Source of the DNA: DAHUYF01 sp035945115
Lineage (GTDB): Bacteria > Pseudomonadota > Alphaproteobacteria > ATCC43930 > CGMCC-115725
Reading direction: 5' to 3'
Assembly: GCA_035945115.1 (NCBI GenBank)
Contig: DASZAN010000155.1
Span: forward strand, 106,242 to 170,241
DNA length: 64,000 bases
The notes beneath the pieces are model-generated. The model ran no database searches. It was not told the origin of the DNA and saw nothing but the letters and a program-made list of their open reading frames with translations. The translations under genes were made by a program, and so were the position numbers. Positions 1-8,820 of the stretch are shown here, piece after piece. Position 1 is the stretch's first letter; every line of letters starts with the position of its first letter.

Positions 1-102
1 GCGGTGGACCGCCACCACGTCGCAACCGCACACTTCGCCTTTCACCTCGAAGCCGCGGGCTTCGAGAAAGCGCTTCACGGGACGATAGAGCGATGTCTCC
101 AA
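1..102 (-). CDS. DUF2161 family protein, N-terminal part only
   Basis: Only the first 34 codons are inside the window; the gene runs off its left edge. The reading begins ILETSLYRPVKRFLEARGFE and continues with VKGEVCGCDVVAV. This fits the start of the DUF2161 family, a predicted PD-(D/E)XK nuclease-like fold whose members open with a similar ETSLY..VKRFLE..GFEVKGE pattern. An in-frame TGA lies two codons before the TTG at 102..100, so TTG is the only plausible start. No strong ribosome binding site is visible. The family has no settled function. The assignment comes from remembered family pattern and a short fragment. Confidence 0.6.
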   Translation of the reverse strand, partial: METSLYRPVKRFLEARGFEVKGEVCGCDVVAVHR

Positions 103-249
103 GATGCGTCACGCCCAAGATTTGTCCTCTATTTACGCCAAATGCCGCCGATTTTCTAATCGATCTTGTTTGACACCGCGGACGCCACAAGCATTCATAG
201 GAGCCGGCACGGATGCGAATAGCATCCTTAACAGTATAGCGTGCGTACC

Positions 250-480
250 ATGCGCCTTCAGCGTTTCGGCCGAACCCTCTGCATCATCCTCGAGCCTCGC
301 TACGCGCACGAGGCGGAAGATCCCGAAGAGGGCGCCGAGGAAGATGCGAGCGAGGGCAAAGGTCCGTGGTTCGACCACTGGAAGAGCGGGGACGGACACT
401 TCTTCCGCTTCGGCCGGCTCTCGATCGTCTACGCTTCGAAGCGGTGGCGTGAGAGCAAGCGCGGTCCGGCTGCGGCGTAG
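250..480 (+). CDS. Small hypothetical protein (76 aa)
   Basis: I do not recognise this gene. The protein has a basic N-terminus (MRLQRFGRTLCIILEPRYAH), an acidic middle rich in Glu and Asp, and a C-terminal stretch with FFRFGRLSIVYASKRWR. It has no signal peptide or membrane segment. The alternating acidic and aromatic pattern looks protein-like rather than like a shadow frame, and no better frame covers this interval. An in-frame GTG at 241 is an alternative start; the ATG at 250 is preferred. It lies alone between the DUF2161 fragment and the large membrane methyltransferase-like gene. The flanks 103-249 and 481-677 show no other gene. Confidence 0.45.
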   Translation: MRLQRFGRTLCIILEPRYAHEAEDPEEGAEEDASEGKGPWFDHWKSGDGHFFRFGRLSIVYASKRWRESKRGPAAA

Positions 481-677
481 CCGAGCCTAGGCCCTCCCCT
501 TTTACGGCTCCGCGATCACGTTTCGTTGAAGCGTGCAATGCCGCAGCCGGACGCGGCAAATCCGCGGCTCAATAAAAAACGATGCGTTAGCAATTTCCGT
601 TCTAGAAACGGTAGAGCCGGGGTGAGCGTCGCCAATCGCGAGCCCCTAACCGCATTGCAAGAGGGTTGAGCAAGGAC

Positions 678-3140
678 ATGCGCAAGGGGGGATCGTTCTT
701 CTATTTCGGCGTCTATCTTTTGTGCCTCAGCACGCTGACGCTGCAAATCATCCAAACCAGAATATTGTCGGTCGTCAGCTTCTATCATCTGGCTTTCTTC
801 GCCATCAGCATGGCGATGTTCGGCATGACCGCCGGCGCGCTTCACGTATACCGGTCGCGCGCCGCCTACACGCGCGAGAATCTCGAGCGCCATCTGGCGC
901 GCTACAGCCTTTGGTACGCGTTGTCGATCGCGATTTGCGCCGGCCTTCAGATGGCCTCGGTCGCAGCGTACATGCAGGGCGCGGTCGTGCTCTTCATCTG
1001 GGCGAAGATGATCGTTCTGCTCGCCGTCCCCTTCTTCTTCGCGGGAATGGCCGTGGCACTCGCGCTCACCTGCAGCGACCGGCCGGTCGGAATTGTCTAT
1101 GGCGTCGACCTTGCGGGCGCGGCGAGCGGCTGTCTGATCTCGATCGTCCTTCTCAATCTGCTTGATGGGCCATCGGCGCTGATCGCCGTCGCCGCGATTG
1201 CGGCAATCGCCTCAGCGTGCTTTGCCGGGGCGGCGCGCGCCGTCACGCCGGAAGCGCCGGCGCTGCGCGGCGGTGCGTCGATGGCTTCCAGCTTTCGCAT
1301 CGCCGTGATACTCGCCGCAATGGCGGTGCTCAACGCGAGCACGCCCGACGGCATCCAACCCGTCATCGTCAAGGGCGAACGCGATGCGCGCGAACGCTTC
1401 GACTTCGAGCAGTGGAACCCGTTCTCGCGCATCGTTGCCTACAAGACGGTGACAAAGGCGCCGTTCCTTTGGGGAGCGTCGCCGCTCACCCCAAGCAGCT
1501 TCGAGATCGACCAGCACGAGATGACGATCGACGGCTCCGCCGGCACATGGATGCCCCGCTTCGACGGGAATCCCTCCTCGCTCGAATTTCTCGACTATGA
1601 CCTGACGACGCTTGCCTACAACATTCGCCACGAAGGGCGGGTAGCGGTGATCGGCGTCGGCGGTGGCCGCGACATGGTTTCGGCCTATCATTTCGGTTTC
1701 CGCGACATCACGGGCGTCGAGCTCAATCCGATTTTCGTCGACCTTCTCACCAATCCCGCACGCTATCGCGGCTTCTCCGGGCTGGCGGATCTACCGGGTG
1801 TGCGATTTTTCGTCGACGACGCGCGGAGCTGGTTCGCCCGCTCGAGCGAGAGCTTCGACCTCATTCAAATGAGCCTCGTCGATACCTGGGCAGCGACGGG
1901 AGCCGGCGGCTTCACCTTGTCGGAAAACGGACTTTACACGGTCGAAGGGTGGCAAACCTTCCTCCGCCATCTCTCGCCCGGTGGCGTCTTCACGGTCTCG
2001 CGCTGGTACGCGCCGGAAAACGAGGATCAGACCGGGCGCGCGGTGAGCGTCGCGATCGCCGCGCTTTACGGACTGGGTGTCGAGCATCCGCAAGCGCACA
2101 TCTTCATGGCTGGGCAGCGCTGGCTGTCGACTCTCGTCGTATCGCGCTCGCCGCTCACTGCCGACGATATCGCACAGCTGCGTGGTGCGGCGGAACGCTA
2201 CCAGCACAAGGTGATTCTGAGTCCCGATGCGGTGCCGTTCACGCCCATTTTCCGAGACCTCATGGCGGCACGCTCCGTCGCGGAGCTCGAATCACGAGCT
2301 GCCGGCTACACCCTTGATCTCTCGCCCGCAACCGACGCGCGTCCCTTCTTCTTCAACATGCTGCGCATCGATCCCGTGCATATGTGGGAAGCCTTCAAGC
2401 AGCGGCAATCGGGTGTCGTCTTCGGCAATCTGATGGCCTCAAGCACCGTGCTGCTTATTATCCTGCTCTCCGCGCTCTTCGTCGTCTTCGTCATCATCAT
2501 GCCGGTGCGCGACGCAGTGCAGGGCATCGACCGGCGTCTGGCGTTCGCGGGGACCGCTTATTTCCTGCTGATCGGCTTGGGTTTCATGCTGATCGAAATC
2601 GGCATCATCCAACGCATCTCCGTGTTCCTGGGCTATCCCGTCTATGCGCTCGCCATCGGCCTCTTCAGCCTCATCCTCTCGACCGGAATCGGCAGCTTCG
2701 CCTCGGAGAGATTGGTGCTCGGCAGTGCCACCCGCCTCGTCGCGTGGGCGCTCTTGCTGTCGATTTATCTGGCGGGCTGGCCGGCCTGGTTCCCGCTGCT
2801 CGCGGCAAAATTCGAGGCGGCGGACATCGTCCTTCGCGGTCTCGTCTGTATCCTCGCGATCCTGCCGGCGGGTGTTCTGATGGGGTTCGGCTTTCCCACC
2901 GGCATGCGGCTCGCCACCGCGGTCGATCCGCGGCCGACCCCATGGTTTTGGGGCGTCAACGGTGCAGCGGGCGTGCTCGGCGCAGGACTTGCCGTGGGTT
3001 GCAGCATCACGACATCGATCGACATGACCTTGCGGCTGGGGGCTGCGGCCTATCTTCTCCTCGCGCTTGCCGGACTGTGGCTCCGGCGCACCCAAACGAG
3101 CCCCGCCGCTCTCGACCCGGAGGTCGCCGCCGCGGAATGA
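678..3140 (+). CDS. Polytopic membrane protein with a spermidine-synthase-like methyltransferase domain
   Basis: A protein of about 820 residues with three parts. The N-terminal 215 residues are membrane segments. The middle is a soluble Rossmann domain of the spermidine/spermine synthase fold, with the glycine-rich motif VAVIGVGGGRDMVSAY followed by the acidic strand end GVELNPI. The C-terminal 250 residues are again membrane segments. This architecture is common among bacterial spermine/spermidine synthase domain proteins of unknown substrate; a true polyamine synthase role is not implied, because those enzymes are soluble and about 300 residues. TTG at 666 is another possible start; the AAGAGGG at 658-664 is too close to TTG and rather far from ATG 678, so the start is uncertain. 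It converges on the ABC permease gene with an 10-base gap. Confidence 0.75.
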   Translation: MRKGGSFFYFGVYLLCLSTLTLQIIQTRILSVVSFYHLAFFAISMAMFGMTAGALHVYRSRAAYTRENLERHLARYSLWYALSIAICAGLQMASVAAYMQGAVVLFIWAKMIVLLAVPFFFAGMAVALALTCSDRPVGIVYGVDLAGAASGCLISIVLLNLLDGPSALIAVAAIAAIASACFAGAARAVTPEAPALRGGASMASSFRIAVILAAMAVLNASTPDGIQPVIVKGERDARERFDFEQWNPFSRIVAYKTVTKAPFLWGASPLTPSSFEIDQHEMTIDGSAGTWMPRFDGNPSSLEFLDYDLTTLAYNIRHEGRVAVIGVGGGRDMVSAYHFGFRDITGVELNPIFVDLLTNPARYRGFSGLADLPGVRFFVDDARSWFARSSESFDLIQMSLVDTWAATGAGGFTLSENGLYTVEGWQTFLRHLSPGGVFTVSRWYAPENEDQTGRAVSVAIAALYGLGVEHPQAHIFMAGQRWLSTLVVSRSPLTADDIAQLRGAAERYQHKVILSPDAVPFTPIFRDLMAARSVAELESRAAGYTLDLSPATDARPFFFNMLRIDPVHMWEAFKQRQSGVVFGNLMASSTVLLIILLSALFVVFVIIMPVRDAVQGIDRRLAFAGTAYFLLIGLGFMLIEIGIIQRISVFLGYPVYALAIGLFSLILSTGIGSFASERLVLGSATRLVAWALLLSIYLAGWPAWFPLLAAKFEAADIVLRGLVCILAILPAGVLMGFGFPTGMRLATAVDPRPTPWFWGVNGAAGVLGAGLAVGCSITTSIDMTLRLGAAAYLLLALAGLWLRRTQTSPAALDPEVAAAE

Positions 3141-3150
3141 CGGCGCGCAC

Positions 3151-3801
3151 TCACGTGGGCGCCGCGAGGCGGCGATAAAGCGCACGGCCCGCCAGGGAGA
3201 TCGCCGAGCAGCAAACGAGATAAGCGAGCGCGATGGTCGCGAGAATGGTGACGGGCGCGAAGTCGCGCGCGTTCACCAGCATCGCGTCGCCGGTGAGCTC
3301 GTGAACGCCGATCACCGAGGCGACCGAGGTGAATTTGAAAAGCCGCACATATTGATTGAAGAGCATGGGAATGACGGCACGGAGCGCCTGCGGCAGCACG
3401 ACGAGGCGGAGCACCTGCCGCGGCCGCAAGCCGCTCGCGAGCCCTGCTTCGATGTGCCCCTTCGGCACCGCGGCGAGGCCGCCACGGATATCTTCGGCGA
3501 TATAGGCGCCGGTGAAGAGGATGAAGCCCAGCATTGCCGCGCCGAACGCCGTCGCCTTGTAGCCCAGGAGCGCGGGAAGCGCGAAGTAACAGATGAAGAG
3601 CACGAGGAGCAGCGGCGTGCCGCGCACGACTTCGACATAGCCCGCCAGTACGGGTGCGATGGCTCTGACGCGAGCATGGCGCATCGCGGCAACGGCAACG
3701 CCGAGCGCGGTGCCGCCGGCCGCGGCGAGCACGGCCAAACCCGCCGTCAGTGCCAGCCCGTGCAGCAGAAAGGAGCCGTTGCGGAGGATCACCTCAGGCA
3801 T
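3151..3801 (-). CDS. Amino-acid ABC transporter permease (HisM/GlnP type)
   Basis: Inner-membrane permease of a polar amino-acid importer, 216 residues with about five membrane segments. The early stretch VEVVRGTPLLLVLFICYFALP is typical of this family, and the EAA-like loop is visible in ADIRGGLAAVPKGHIEAGLASG followed by LR..QVLRLVVLPQALR. The start overlaps the end of the upstream permease by 8 bases, which points to a coupled pair forming a heterodimeric membrane channel. The solute-binding protein gene lies further upstream in the same direction. No ATP-binding subunit is found in this run of genes. Confidence 0.9.
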   Translation of the reverse strand: MPEVILRNGSFLLHGLALTAGLAVLAAAGGTALGVAVAAMRHARVRAIAPVLAGYVEVVRGTPLLLVLFICYFALPALLGYKATAFGAAMLGFILFTGAYIAEDIRGGLAAVPKGHIEAGLASGLRPRQVLRLVVLPQALRAVIPMLFNQYVRLFKFTSVASVIGVHELTGDAMLVNARDFAPVTILATIALAYLVCCSAISLAGRALYRRLAAPT

Positions 3802-4474
3802 CGGCGAACCCCATGTGAAGCGCGGGGCGATGCGCGCCCGGAAAGAGCAGCACGAGCCGGCTCGCCGCCGTCACCAGCGCCAGATAGAGAAGCGCCACGG
3901 TGATGTAGATCTCGAAGCTGCGGAAGGTCTCGCTCTCGATGGCGCTTGCCGCAAAGGAAAGTTCGCCCACGGTGATCACGGAGGCGAGCGATGAATCCTT
4001 GATGAGCTGTGAGAAGAGGCTCGCAAGCGACGGCGCGATGATGCGAAGCGCCTGCGGATAGACCACGAGCCCTAGCACCTTGCCACGCGAAAGACCGAGC
4101 GCGAGCGCCGCCTCGCTTTGGCCGCGCGGCACCGCGGCGATACCGGCGCGCACAATCTCGGCCACGTAAGCCGCCGAATAGATGGCAAGACCGAGCACGG
4201 CGCAGAGAAAGGGCGGGAGCCTGAGAAACGCAAAACCCACATACCAGAGATAGAGGTGGATGAGGAGCGGGACATTGCGCGTCATCTCCACCGACGCCGT
4301 CGCGGCGACCCGCCATGCGCGAGCGCGCGCCGCGGCGAGCGTCCCCACCAGCGTTCCCAATACCAGCGCGAGCACGAGCGCCGCAGCGGAGACGGCGATG
4401 GTGCGCGCGAGGCCCGCGATGAGAAGATCACGATGCGCCCAGATCGGCGCAAAATCGAAATGATAGGTCGGCAA
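3794..4474 (-). CDS. Amino-acid ABC transporter permease, partner subunit
   Basis: Second inner-membrane permease, 226 residues, related to its neighbour. It carries the family stretch SVEMTRNVPLLIHLYLWYVGF and the cytoplasmic coupling loop AGIAAVPRGQSEAALALGLS followed by VLGLVVYPQALR. The two permeases presumably pair as in HisQ/HisM systems. It is separated from the binding-protein gene by a 157-base gap filled with a repeat element, so transcript level could differ between binding protein and permeases. Substrate cannot be told from sequence; the adjacent aminotransferase hints at an amino acid being imported and deaminated. Confidence 0.9.
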   Translation of the reverse strand: MPTYHFDFAPIWAHRDLLIAGLARTIAVSAAALVLALVLGTLVGTLAAARARAWRVAATASVEMTRNVPLLIHLYLWYVGFAFLRLPPFLCAVLGLAIYSAAYVAEIVRAGIAAVPRGQSEAALALGLSRGKVLGLVVYPQALRIIAPSLASLFSQLIKDSSLASVITVGELSFAASAIESETFRSFEIYITVALLYLALVTAASRLVLLFPGAHRPALHMGFADA

Positions 4475-4483
4475 ACGACCGCC

Positions 4484-4602
4484 CCCTCACCCTATCCCTC
4501 TCCCCGCCGCGGAGAGGGGGGGCGCGCGGTACTGTCCCTGCCCCTCTCCCCTCGGGGAGAAGGAGGGGCCCGCTGCACCGCGGCGGGAGGTGAGAGGGAA
4601 TT
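4484..4602. repeat. Extragenic palindromic repeat element (copy A)
   Basis: A G- and C-run element that folds on itself. The first hairpin pairs CCCTCTCC at 4496-4503 with GGAGAGGG at 4511-4518. The second pairs TCTCCCC at 4545-4551 with GGGGAGA at 4554-4560. The edges carry CCCTCACC and GGTGAGAGGG. The same words occur at 6656-6765 and, in a short remnant, at 58171-58191. It sits between the binding-protein and permease genes, where it may stabilise or attenuate the message. Confidence 0.75.
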
Positions 4603-4631
4603 TGCGCCATGAGATCTTGCGAATGAGATTG

Positions 4632-5426
4632 TTACTTCGGTGCCGTCTCGATCGGCACCACGGGATGGCTGCCGAACCATTTGTGGTAAAGCTCGGTATA
4701 GGTGCCGGAGGTCCAGAGATCGCGGATCGTCGCGTTCACCGCATCTCGGAGGGACGTAGCGCCCTTGCGAACGCCGATGCCGAAGGGCTCGACGCTGAAT
4801 GGCGCCCCCGCGATCTTGAAGTCGCGATTGTCCTTGGCGAACCCCTGGAGGACGTTGAGGCTGCCGGTGAGCGCGTCGACGCGGCCTTGGCGGAGCGCGA
4901 GCCAGGCGCTGTTGTAATCCTTGAAGGCGACGATCTCGGCCTTGGGCGCGGCCGCCGCGAGGTTCTTCTCCAACGTCGTGCCCTGCTGCACCGCGACGGG
5001 CTTGCCGGCGAGATCCTCAACACCCCTGATCTTGCTCGAGGCCGGCACCAGCAGCGACTGGCCGCCGGTATAATAGGTGATGGAGAAATCGATCGCCTGC
5101 TCGCGCTCCGGCGTCCGCGTCATGGACGCGGCCACGAGATCGACATTGCCGCTCGCCAGCATGGGAATGCGCGTCGGCGAGGTGACGGCGACGAGATCGA
5201 CGGGAACGCCGATTTGCCGGCCGATCGCGCGCACGAGGTCGATGTCGAATCCGACAGGCTCGTTCTTCTCGTCGAGAAAGCCGAAGGGCGGCGTGTCGAA
5301 CTTGACGCCGGCGATGAGCTTGCCCCGCGCCTTGATTGCGGCGAGCGAGTCGTCCTGGGCGTCGGCCGGATGCGAGCTCGCGAGCGCGGCGACCGCGATC
5401 ACCAAGGCCGTGATCAGCCGGCGCAT
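4632..5426 (-). CDS. Amino-acid ABC transporter substrate-binding protein
   Basis: Periplasmic solute-binding protein of family 3, 264 residues. The N-terminus MRRLITALVIAVAALASSHPADAQ is a clear signal peptide. The mature part opens with AAIKARGKLIAGVKFDTPPF and has the family signature GFDIDLVRAIGRQIG. The ATG at 5426 follows the aminotransferase stop with one base between, which fixes the start and indicates translational coupling. Upstream in-frame codons belong to a shadow of the aminotransferase. It delivers a polar amino acid to the two permeases downstream. The ligand is not predictable from sequence. Confidence 0.88.
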   Translation of the reverse strand: MRRLITALVIAVAALASSHPADAQDDSLAAIKARGKLIAGVKFDTPPFGFLDEKNEPVGFDIDLVRAIGRQIGVPVDLVAVTSPTRIPMLASGNVDLVAASMTRTPEREQAIDFSITYYTGGQSLLVPASSKIRGVEDLAGKPVAVQQGTTLEKNLAAAAPKAEIVAFKDYNSAWLALRQGRVDALTGSLNVLQGFAKDNRDFKIAGAPFSVEPFGIGVRKGATSLRDAVNATIRDLWTSGTYTELYHKWFGSHPVVPIETAPK

Positions 5427-5427
5427 C

Positions 5428-6573
5428 TCACGCGACGCCCATGCGAGCGATGCGGCGGAGCGCCTCTTCGAGCTCCTCGTCGCCGCAGGCGAGCGAAAGG
5501 CGGAGATGGCCTTTGCCGGAGGGCCCGAAGGCGGAGCCCGGCATGACCGCGACGTCGCCCTCGGCAAGCCAACGCTGCGCCAGCGCCACATCGTCGGCGG
5601 CGACGCGGAGAAAGAGATAGAAGGTGGCGTCCGGCATGGCGCAGGATATGCCGGGCACCGCGTCGAGCGCCGCCGCGGCGCGGGCAAGACGAGCGCGGAA
5701 GAGCGCGCGGTAACGCGGCACGAGCTCGTCCGCGAGCGCGAGCGCCGCCTCGCCCCCTTTCTGGATGAAGGGCGGCACGCAATAGATCGTGTGCTGGAGG
5801 AATTTGACGACGCCCGCCGCGAGCCCCGGCGGCAGCGCCAGATAGCCCAAGCGCCAGCCGGTCATGCCGAAGCTCTTGGAGAGGCTGTCGACGACGAGCG
5901 TTCGCGCGAAGCCGCCGGGAAGCGCCTGCGGATAGACCATGCGCACGTCATAGGCGAGATCGCCATAGACCTGATCGAAGACGATCCAGAGCTGGTGCCG
6001 CTCGGCGAGCGCGACCGCCGCCGCGAGCTCGTCCTCGCGGAGCACACGCCCGGTCGGGTTCACCGGCGAGTTCAAGATGAGAGCGGAGGTCCGGGGCGTG
6101 ATGGCCGCTTCGAGTGCACCGGCATCGAGTTGGTCGAGCATGGGTACGGCAACGGGAGTGCCGCCGGCGAGCCGCACCGCGGCGCCATAGCTCACCCAGC
6201 CCGGCTCCGGCACCAATACCGCTTCGCCGGGATTGACCACGCCCATGAGCGCCGTCACCAGCGCGAACTTGCCGCCGGGCGTCACGAGAATGTCGGCGGG
6301 ATCGTAGTTGGCGCCCGACCGCGTGGCCTCGCGGCGCGCGATCGCCGCGCGCAGGCCGGGCTCGCCAACGGGCGAGGAATAATGGGTCTGCCCCTCGCGC
6401 ATGGCCGTTTCCGCCGCGGCGATGATGCGGGGATCGGTGGCGAGACCGGGATCGCCGCTGGAGAGGCCGAGAATGCGCCGTCCGGCGGCGCGCACCTGAC
6501 GGATGCGCTCGCTCGCTTCCACCGTCGCCGACGGCTTCATCGTGCGAAAGCGCTCGGCGATGGCGCGGGGCAT
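5428..6573 (-). CDS. PLP-dependent aminotransferase, class I/II
   Basis: A fold-type I aminotransferase of 381 residues, similar in layout to aspartate/aromatic aminotransferases. The sequence shows the substrate-pocket stretch GLSSGDPGLATDPRI, the cofactor region TPGGKFAL, the NPTGRV motif, and the PLP-lysine segment VVDSLSKSFGMTGWRLGY. The ATG at 6573 is chosen because upstream codons run into the repeat at 6656-6765 and lack family similarity. It is the first gene of the ABC importer operon and ends one base before the binding-protein start. The likely role is transamination of the imported amino acid, but the exact substrate is open. Confidence 0.85.
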   Translation of the reverse strand: MPRAIAERFRTMKPSATVEASERIRQVRAAGRRILGLSSGDPGLATDPRIIAAAETAMREGQTHYSSPVGEPGLRAAIARREATRSGANYDPADILVTPGGKFALVTALMGVVNPGEAVLVPEPGWVSYGAAVRLAGGTPVAVPMLDQLDAGALEAAITPRTSALILNSPVNPTGRVLREDELAAAVALAERHQLWIVFDQVYGDLAYDVRMVYPQALPGGFARTLVVDSLSKSFGMTGWRLGYLALPPGLAAGVVKFLQHTIYCVPPFIQKGGEAALALADELVPRYRALFRARLARAAAALDAVPGISCAMPDATFYLFLRVAADDVALAQRWLAEGDVAVMPGSAFGPSGKGHLRLSLACGDEELEEALRRIARMGVA

Positions 6574-6655
6574 GAGCTCGGGCACGCGGCTACTCCGATC
6601 GTATGGCGCGCCCATATGACAAAGCGCCGCCCCGCTATGCAAGTCGCGGACTTCT

Positions 6656-6765
6656 TCCCTCTCCCCTCGGGGAGTGGGTTGGGGTGAGGGGAAGCGCGGA
6701 CGCGTCGCGTGCGGACCGCCCCTCACCCGGCGCTTCGCGCCGACCTCTCTCCGAGGGGAGAGGTT
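6656..6765. repeat. Extragenic palindromic repeat element (copy B)
   Basis: Shares the CCCTCTCCCCTCGGGGAG and CCTCACCC words of copy A, with an opposing arm CCTCTCTCCGAGGGGAGAGG at 6744-6763. The left end lies in the gap upstream of the aminotransferase. The right half lies inside the 3' end of the carrier gene that stops at 6723, so part of the element is translated as the last residues of that protein. Confidence 0.75.
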
Positions 6766-8057
6766 TCAAGTTCCCGCCGCGCCTGCTGGCGGCCGAGCCA
6801 GGCGCCGTTCACCAACCAAAGCGCAGCGATAGCGATGGCGGCGACCGCCGTCGCCTGCGGGCCGAGGCCGCCCAAGAGCGCGCTCGCCCAAGCGCCCACC
6901 TGATCGCCGAGCCGGTAGACGAAGGTGTCGATGAAGCCCTTCGCCTTGTAGCGGTCCTCGCGCGGCACGACAGTGAACAGCACCTCCCGCGTCGGCCGCG
7001 CAATCGCGTAGTCGCCGGCGCGGCGCAGCACTTGGAAGACGGCGATGACCGCGAGGCTCGGCATCACCAGGAGCGCGCCGAAACCCGCCATGGTGAGCGC
7101 CGGGAGGAAGGCGAGCGCCGCAGCGACACCCAAGAGCACGACGATACGGCCGGTGAAGAACACCTGCACGACAAGCGTGAGCGTGTTGACGACGAGGTCG
7201 ACCGTCGCAAAGAACTGCGTCTGCGCGCCGCGGTCGCGGAAGCTTGCGCTCACGATCTCCGCTTGCTGCAAGTAAAGGAAGGTCGCGGTGATGGCGAAAA
7301 GCAAAATGAAGGCGCTGACATTGAGGAGGTAAGGCGAGCGGAGCGCGTGGGTGATGCCGGCGATGATGCTGCCGCCGAGCGGCCGTTCCTCCTCCGACTT
7401 CGCCGCAACCGGTCGATGATGCAGCGCTGGCGACAGTTGGGCGAGACGCCCAACCGCGAACACGGCGACCTCCAGCAGCAGCGCGGCGCCGGCCAGAAGG
7501 AATGTGGGCGGCACATAGCGCGCAAGGCTCGCCGTCACCGCCGACCCGCAAATGGCGCCGACCGTCGCGCCCGCGGCGATGAAGCCGAAGAGCCGCTTGC
7601 CCTGCTCGGGCGTGAAGAGATCGACGTTGAGCTGCCAGAACACCGAGACGACGAAGAGATTGTAGACGGAGACCCAGATGAAGAAGACGCGGCCGATCCA
7701 CACCGTGGCCTCGGCGTCGGCGATGTAGAGCGCGCCGGCGAAGAGCACGATGTTGAGCGCGAAGAAGCGGTAGGTCAGCGGAATGAAGCGGCTGCGCGGC
7801 AGCGTCTTCACGAGATAAGCGAAAGGCAAGTTCACCAGCACCATGCCGATCAAGGTGCCGGTGAAGAGCCAGGGCAGATTCTTGACGCCGCCCGCCACGC
7901 CCATCTCGTCGCGGATGGGACGCATGATGTAGTAGGACGACAGCACCGCGAAGATGTAGAGCCAGCACCAGAGCACCGCGCGCATCTCCTCCGGCCGCAC
8001 CGCGACGATACGCTGCAGCAGGCGAAACGGCCCGGGAGTGCGGGCGATGTCGCTCAA
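6723..8057 (-). CDS. ADP/ATP-translocase-like (NTT family) or MFS carrier
   Basis: A 444-residue protein with about twelve membrane segments. The early stretch LYIFAVLSSYYIMRPIRDEMG and the later GFIAAGATVGAICGSA match the NTT/AAA-type nucleotide-carrier superfamily members found in free-living bacteria. In obligate intracellular bacteria this family exchanges ATP and ADP; the free-living homologues have no proven substrate. The start is a TTG at 8057, 13 bases after the preceding stop, and is not strongly supported by a binding site. The last residues (TSPLGERSARSAG) are encoded by the repeat at 6656-6765, so the tail is probably a late addition. It is co-directional with the upstream Rossmann protein. 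Confidence 0.75.
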   Translation of the reverse strand: MSDIARTPGPFRLLQRIVAVRPEEMRAVLWCWLYIFAVLSSYYIMRPIRDEMGVAGGVKNLPWLFTGTLIGMVLVNLPFAYLVKTLPRSRFIPLTYRFFALNIVLFAGALYIADAEATVWIGRVFFIWVSVYNLFVVSVFWQLNVDLFTPEQGKRLFGFIAAGATVGAICGSAVTASLARYVPPTFLLAGAALLLEVAVFAVGRLAQLSPALHHRPVAAKSEEERPLGGSIIAGITHALRSPYLLNVSAFILLFAITATFLYLQQAEIVSASFRDRGAQTQFFATVDLVVNTLTLVVQVFFTGRIVVLLGVAAALAFLPALTMAGFGALLVMPSLAVIAVFQVLRRAGDYAIARPTREVLFTVVPREDRYKAKGFIDTFVYRLGDQVGAWASALLGGLGPQATAVAAIAIAALWLVNGAWLGRQQARRELETSPLGERSARSAG

Positions 8058-8070
8058 CGCGATGCACCAC

Positions 8071-8820
8071 TCACTTCAGCGTGGACGCGATTTTTTCGAG
8101 CTCGGCGGGGCTGTGCTCGCCGGCGAGCGGCGTGCCCGGCACCAGGTATTTCCCCATGGCAAGCCCGCCGACCCGCACCGGCTCGAAGCCGATCTCCTTG
8201 ATGAGGCGGGTGGCGAGCGCCAGCGCCTCCGCGTCGTCGCCGGCGATCGGCACACCCACCTTGTCACCGCTCCGCTGCGCGTCCTCGGCGAGCCGGCCGA
8301 AGCCGATGGCGTTGAAGCCGCGCACGAGATGGACGCCCGGCAACAGCTTCTGTGTCGCAAGCCCGGCGCCGCCCTGTTCATTCGCCCATTTGACGATCTC
8401 CTCGCCATCGCGCCGCGCGATGGGATTGGAGACGTCGATGACGAGCTTCTTGGCCGCGAGCGCCTTGCCGTACTCCTTGCCGATGCCCTCGATGGCGGTG
8501 TAGGGCACGACGAGCAGCACCACGTCGGCGAAGGCCACCGCCTCTTCCACCGTGCCGGCCTTGGCATTGGGTCCGGCCGAGGCGACGAGCTCCTTCAGCT
8601 GCTCGGGATGGCGCGAGGAGAACATCACGGGATGTCCTGCCTTGGCGAAGAGCGTCCCGAGCGCGCCACCCTCGCGGCCGGCGCCGATGGTGGCGATCTT
8701 GAGCGGCGTCGTGCCTGAACTTTGCGCCAACGCGGCAACCGGTGCGGCTGCCGAGAGGGCGAGGCCGGCGGCGAGCCCGAGAAGGAAGCGGCGGCTCGGC
8801 CCTAGCAAGCGGATGGTCAC
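8071..8820 (-). CDS. Tat-exported NAD(P)-binding (F420-dependent NADP reductase-like) protein
   Basis: A 249-residue protein with an N-terminal export signal followed by a Rossmann domain of the NADP oxidoreductase coenzyme F420-dependent superfamily. The leader has SRRFLLGLAAGLAL, a twin-arginine pattern, and ends AAPVAALAQ. The mature domain opens with LKIATIGAGREGGALGTLFA and carries VVLLVVPYTAIEGIG and VIDVSNPI, typical of these dinucleotide-binding proteins. GTG at 8820 is supported by AAGGAG seven bases upstream. Export of a folded cofactor-binding protein fits the Tat route. Substrate is unknown. Confidence 0.8.
   Translation of the reverse strand: MTIRLLGPSRRFLLGLAAGLALSAAAPVAALAQSSGTTPLKIATIGAGREGGALGTLFAKAGHPVMFSSRHPEQLKELVASAGPNAKAGTVEEAVAFADVVLLVVPYTAIEGIGKEYGKALAAKKLVIDVSNPIARRDGEEIVKWANEQGGAGLATQKLLPGVHLVRGFNAIGFGRLAEDAQRSGDKVGVPIAGDDAEALALATRLIKEIGFEPVRVGGLAMGKYLVPGTPLAGEHSPAELEKIASTLK

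Noticed and set aside
552..566. A hairpin (CGCGG-CAAAT-CCGCG) before the methyltransferase-like gene, read as a terminator
   Set aside because: The stem is only five bases and no U-run follows on either strand in the correct place.
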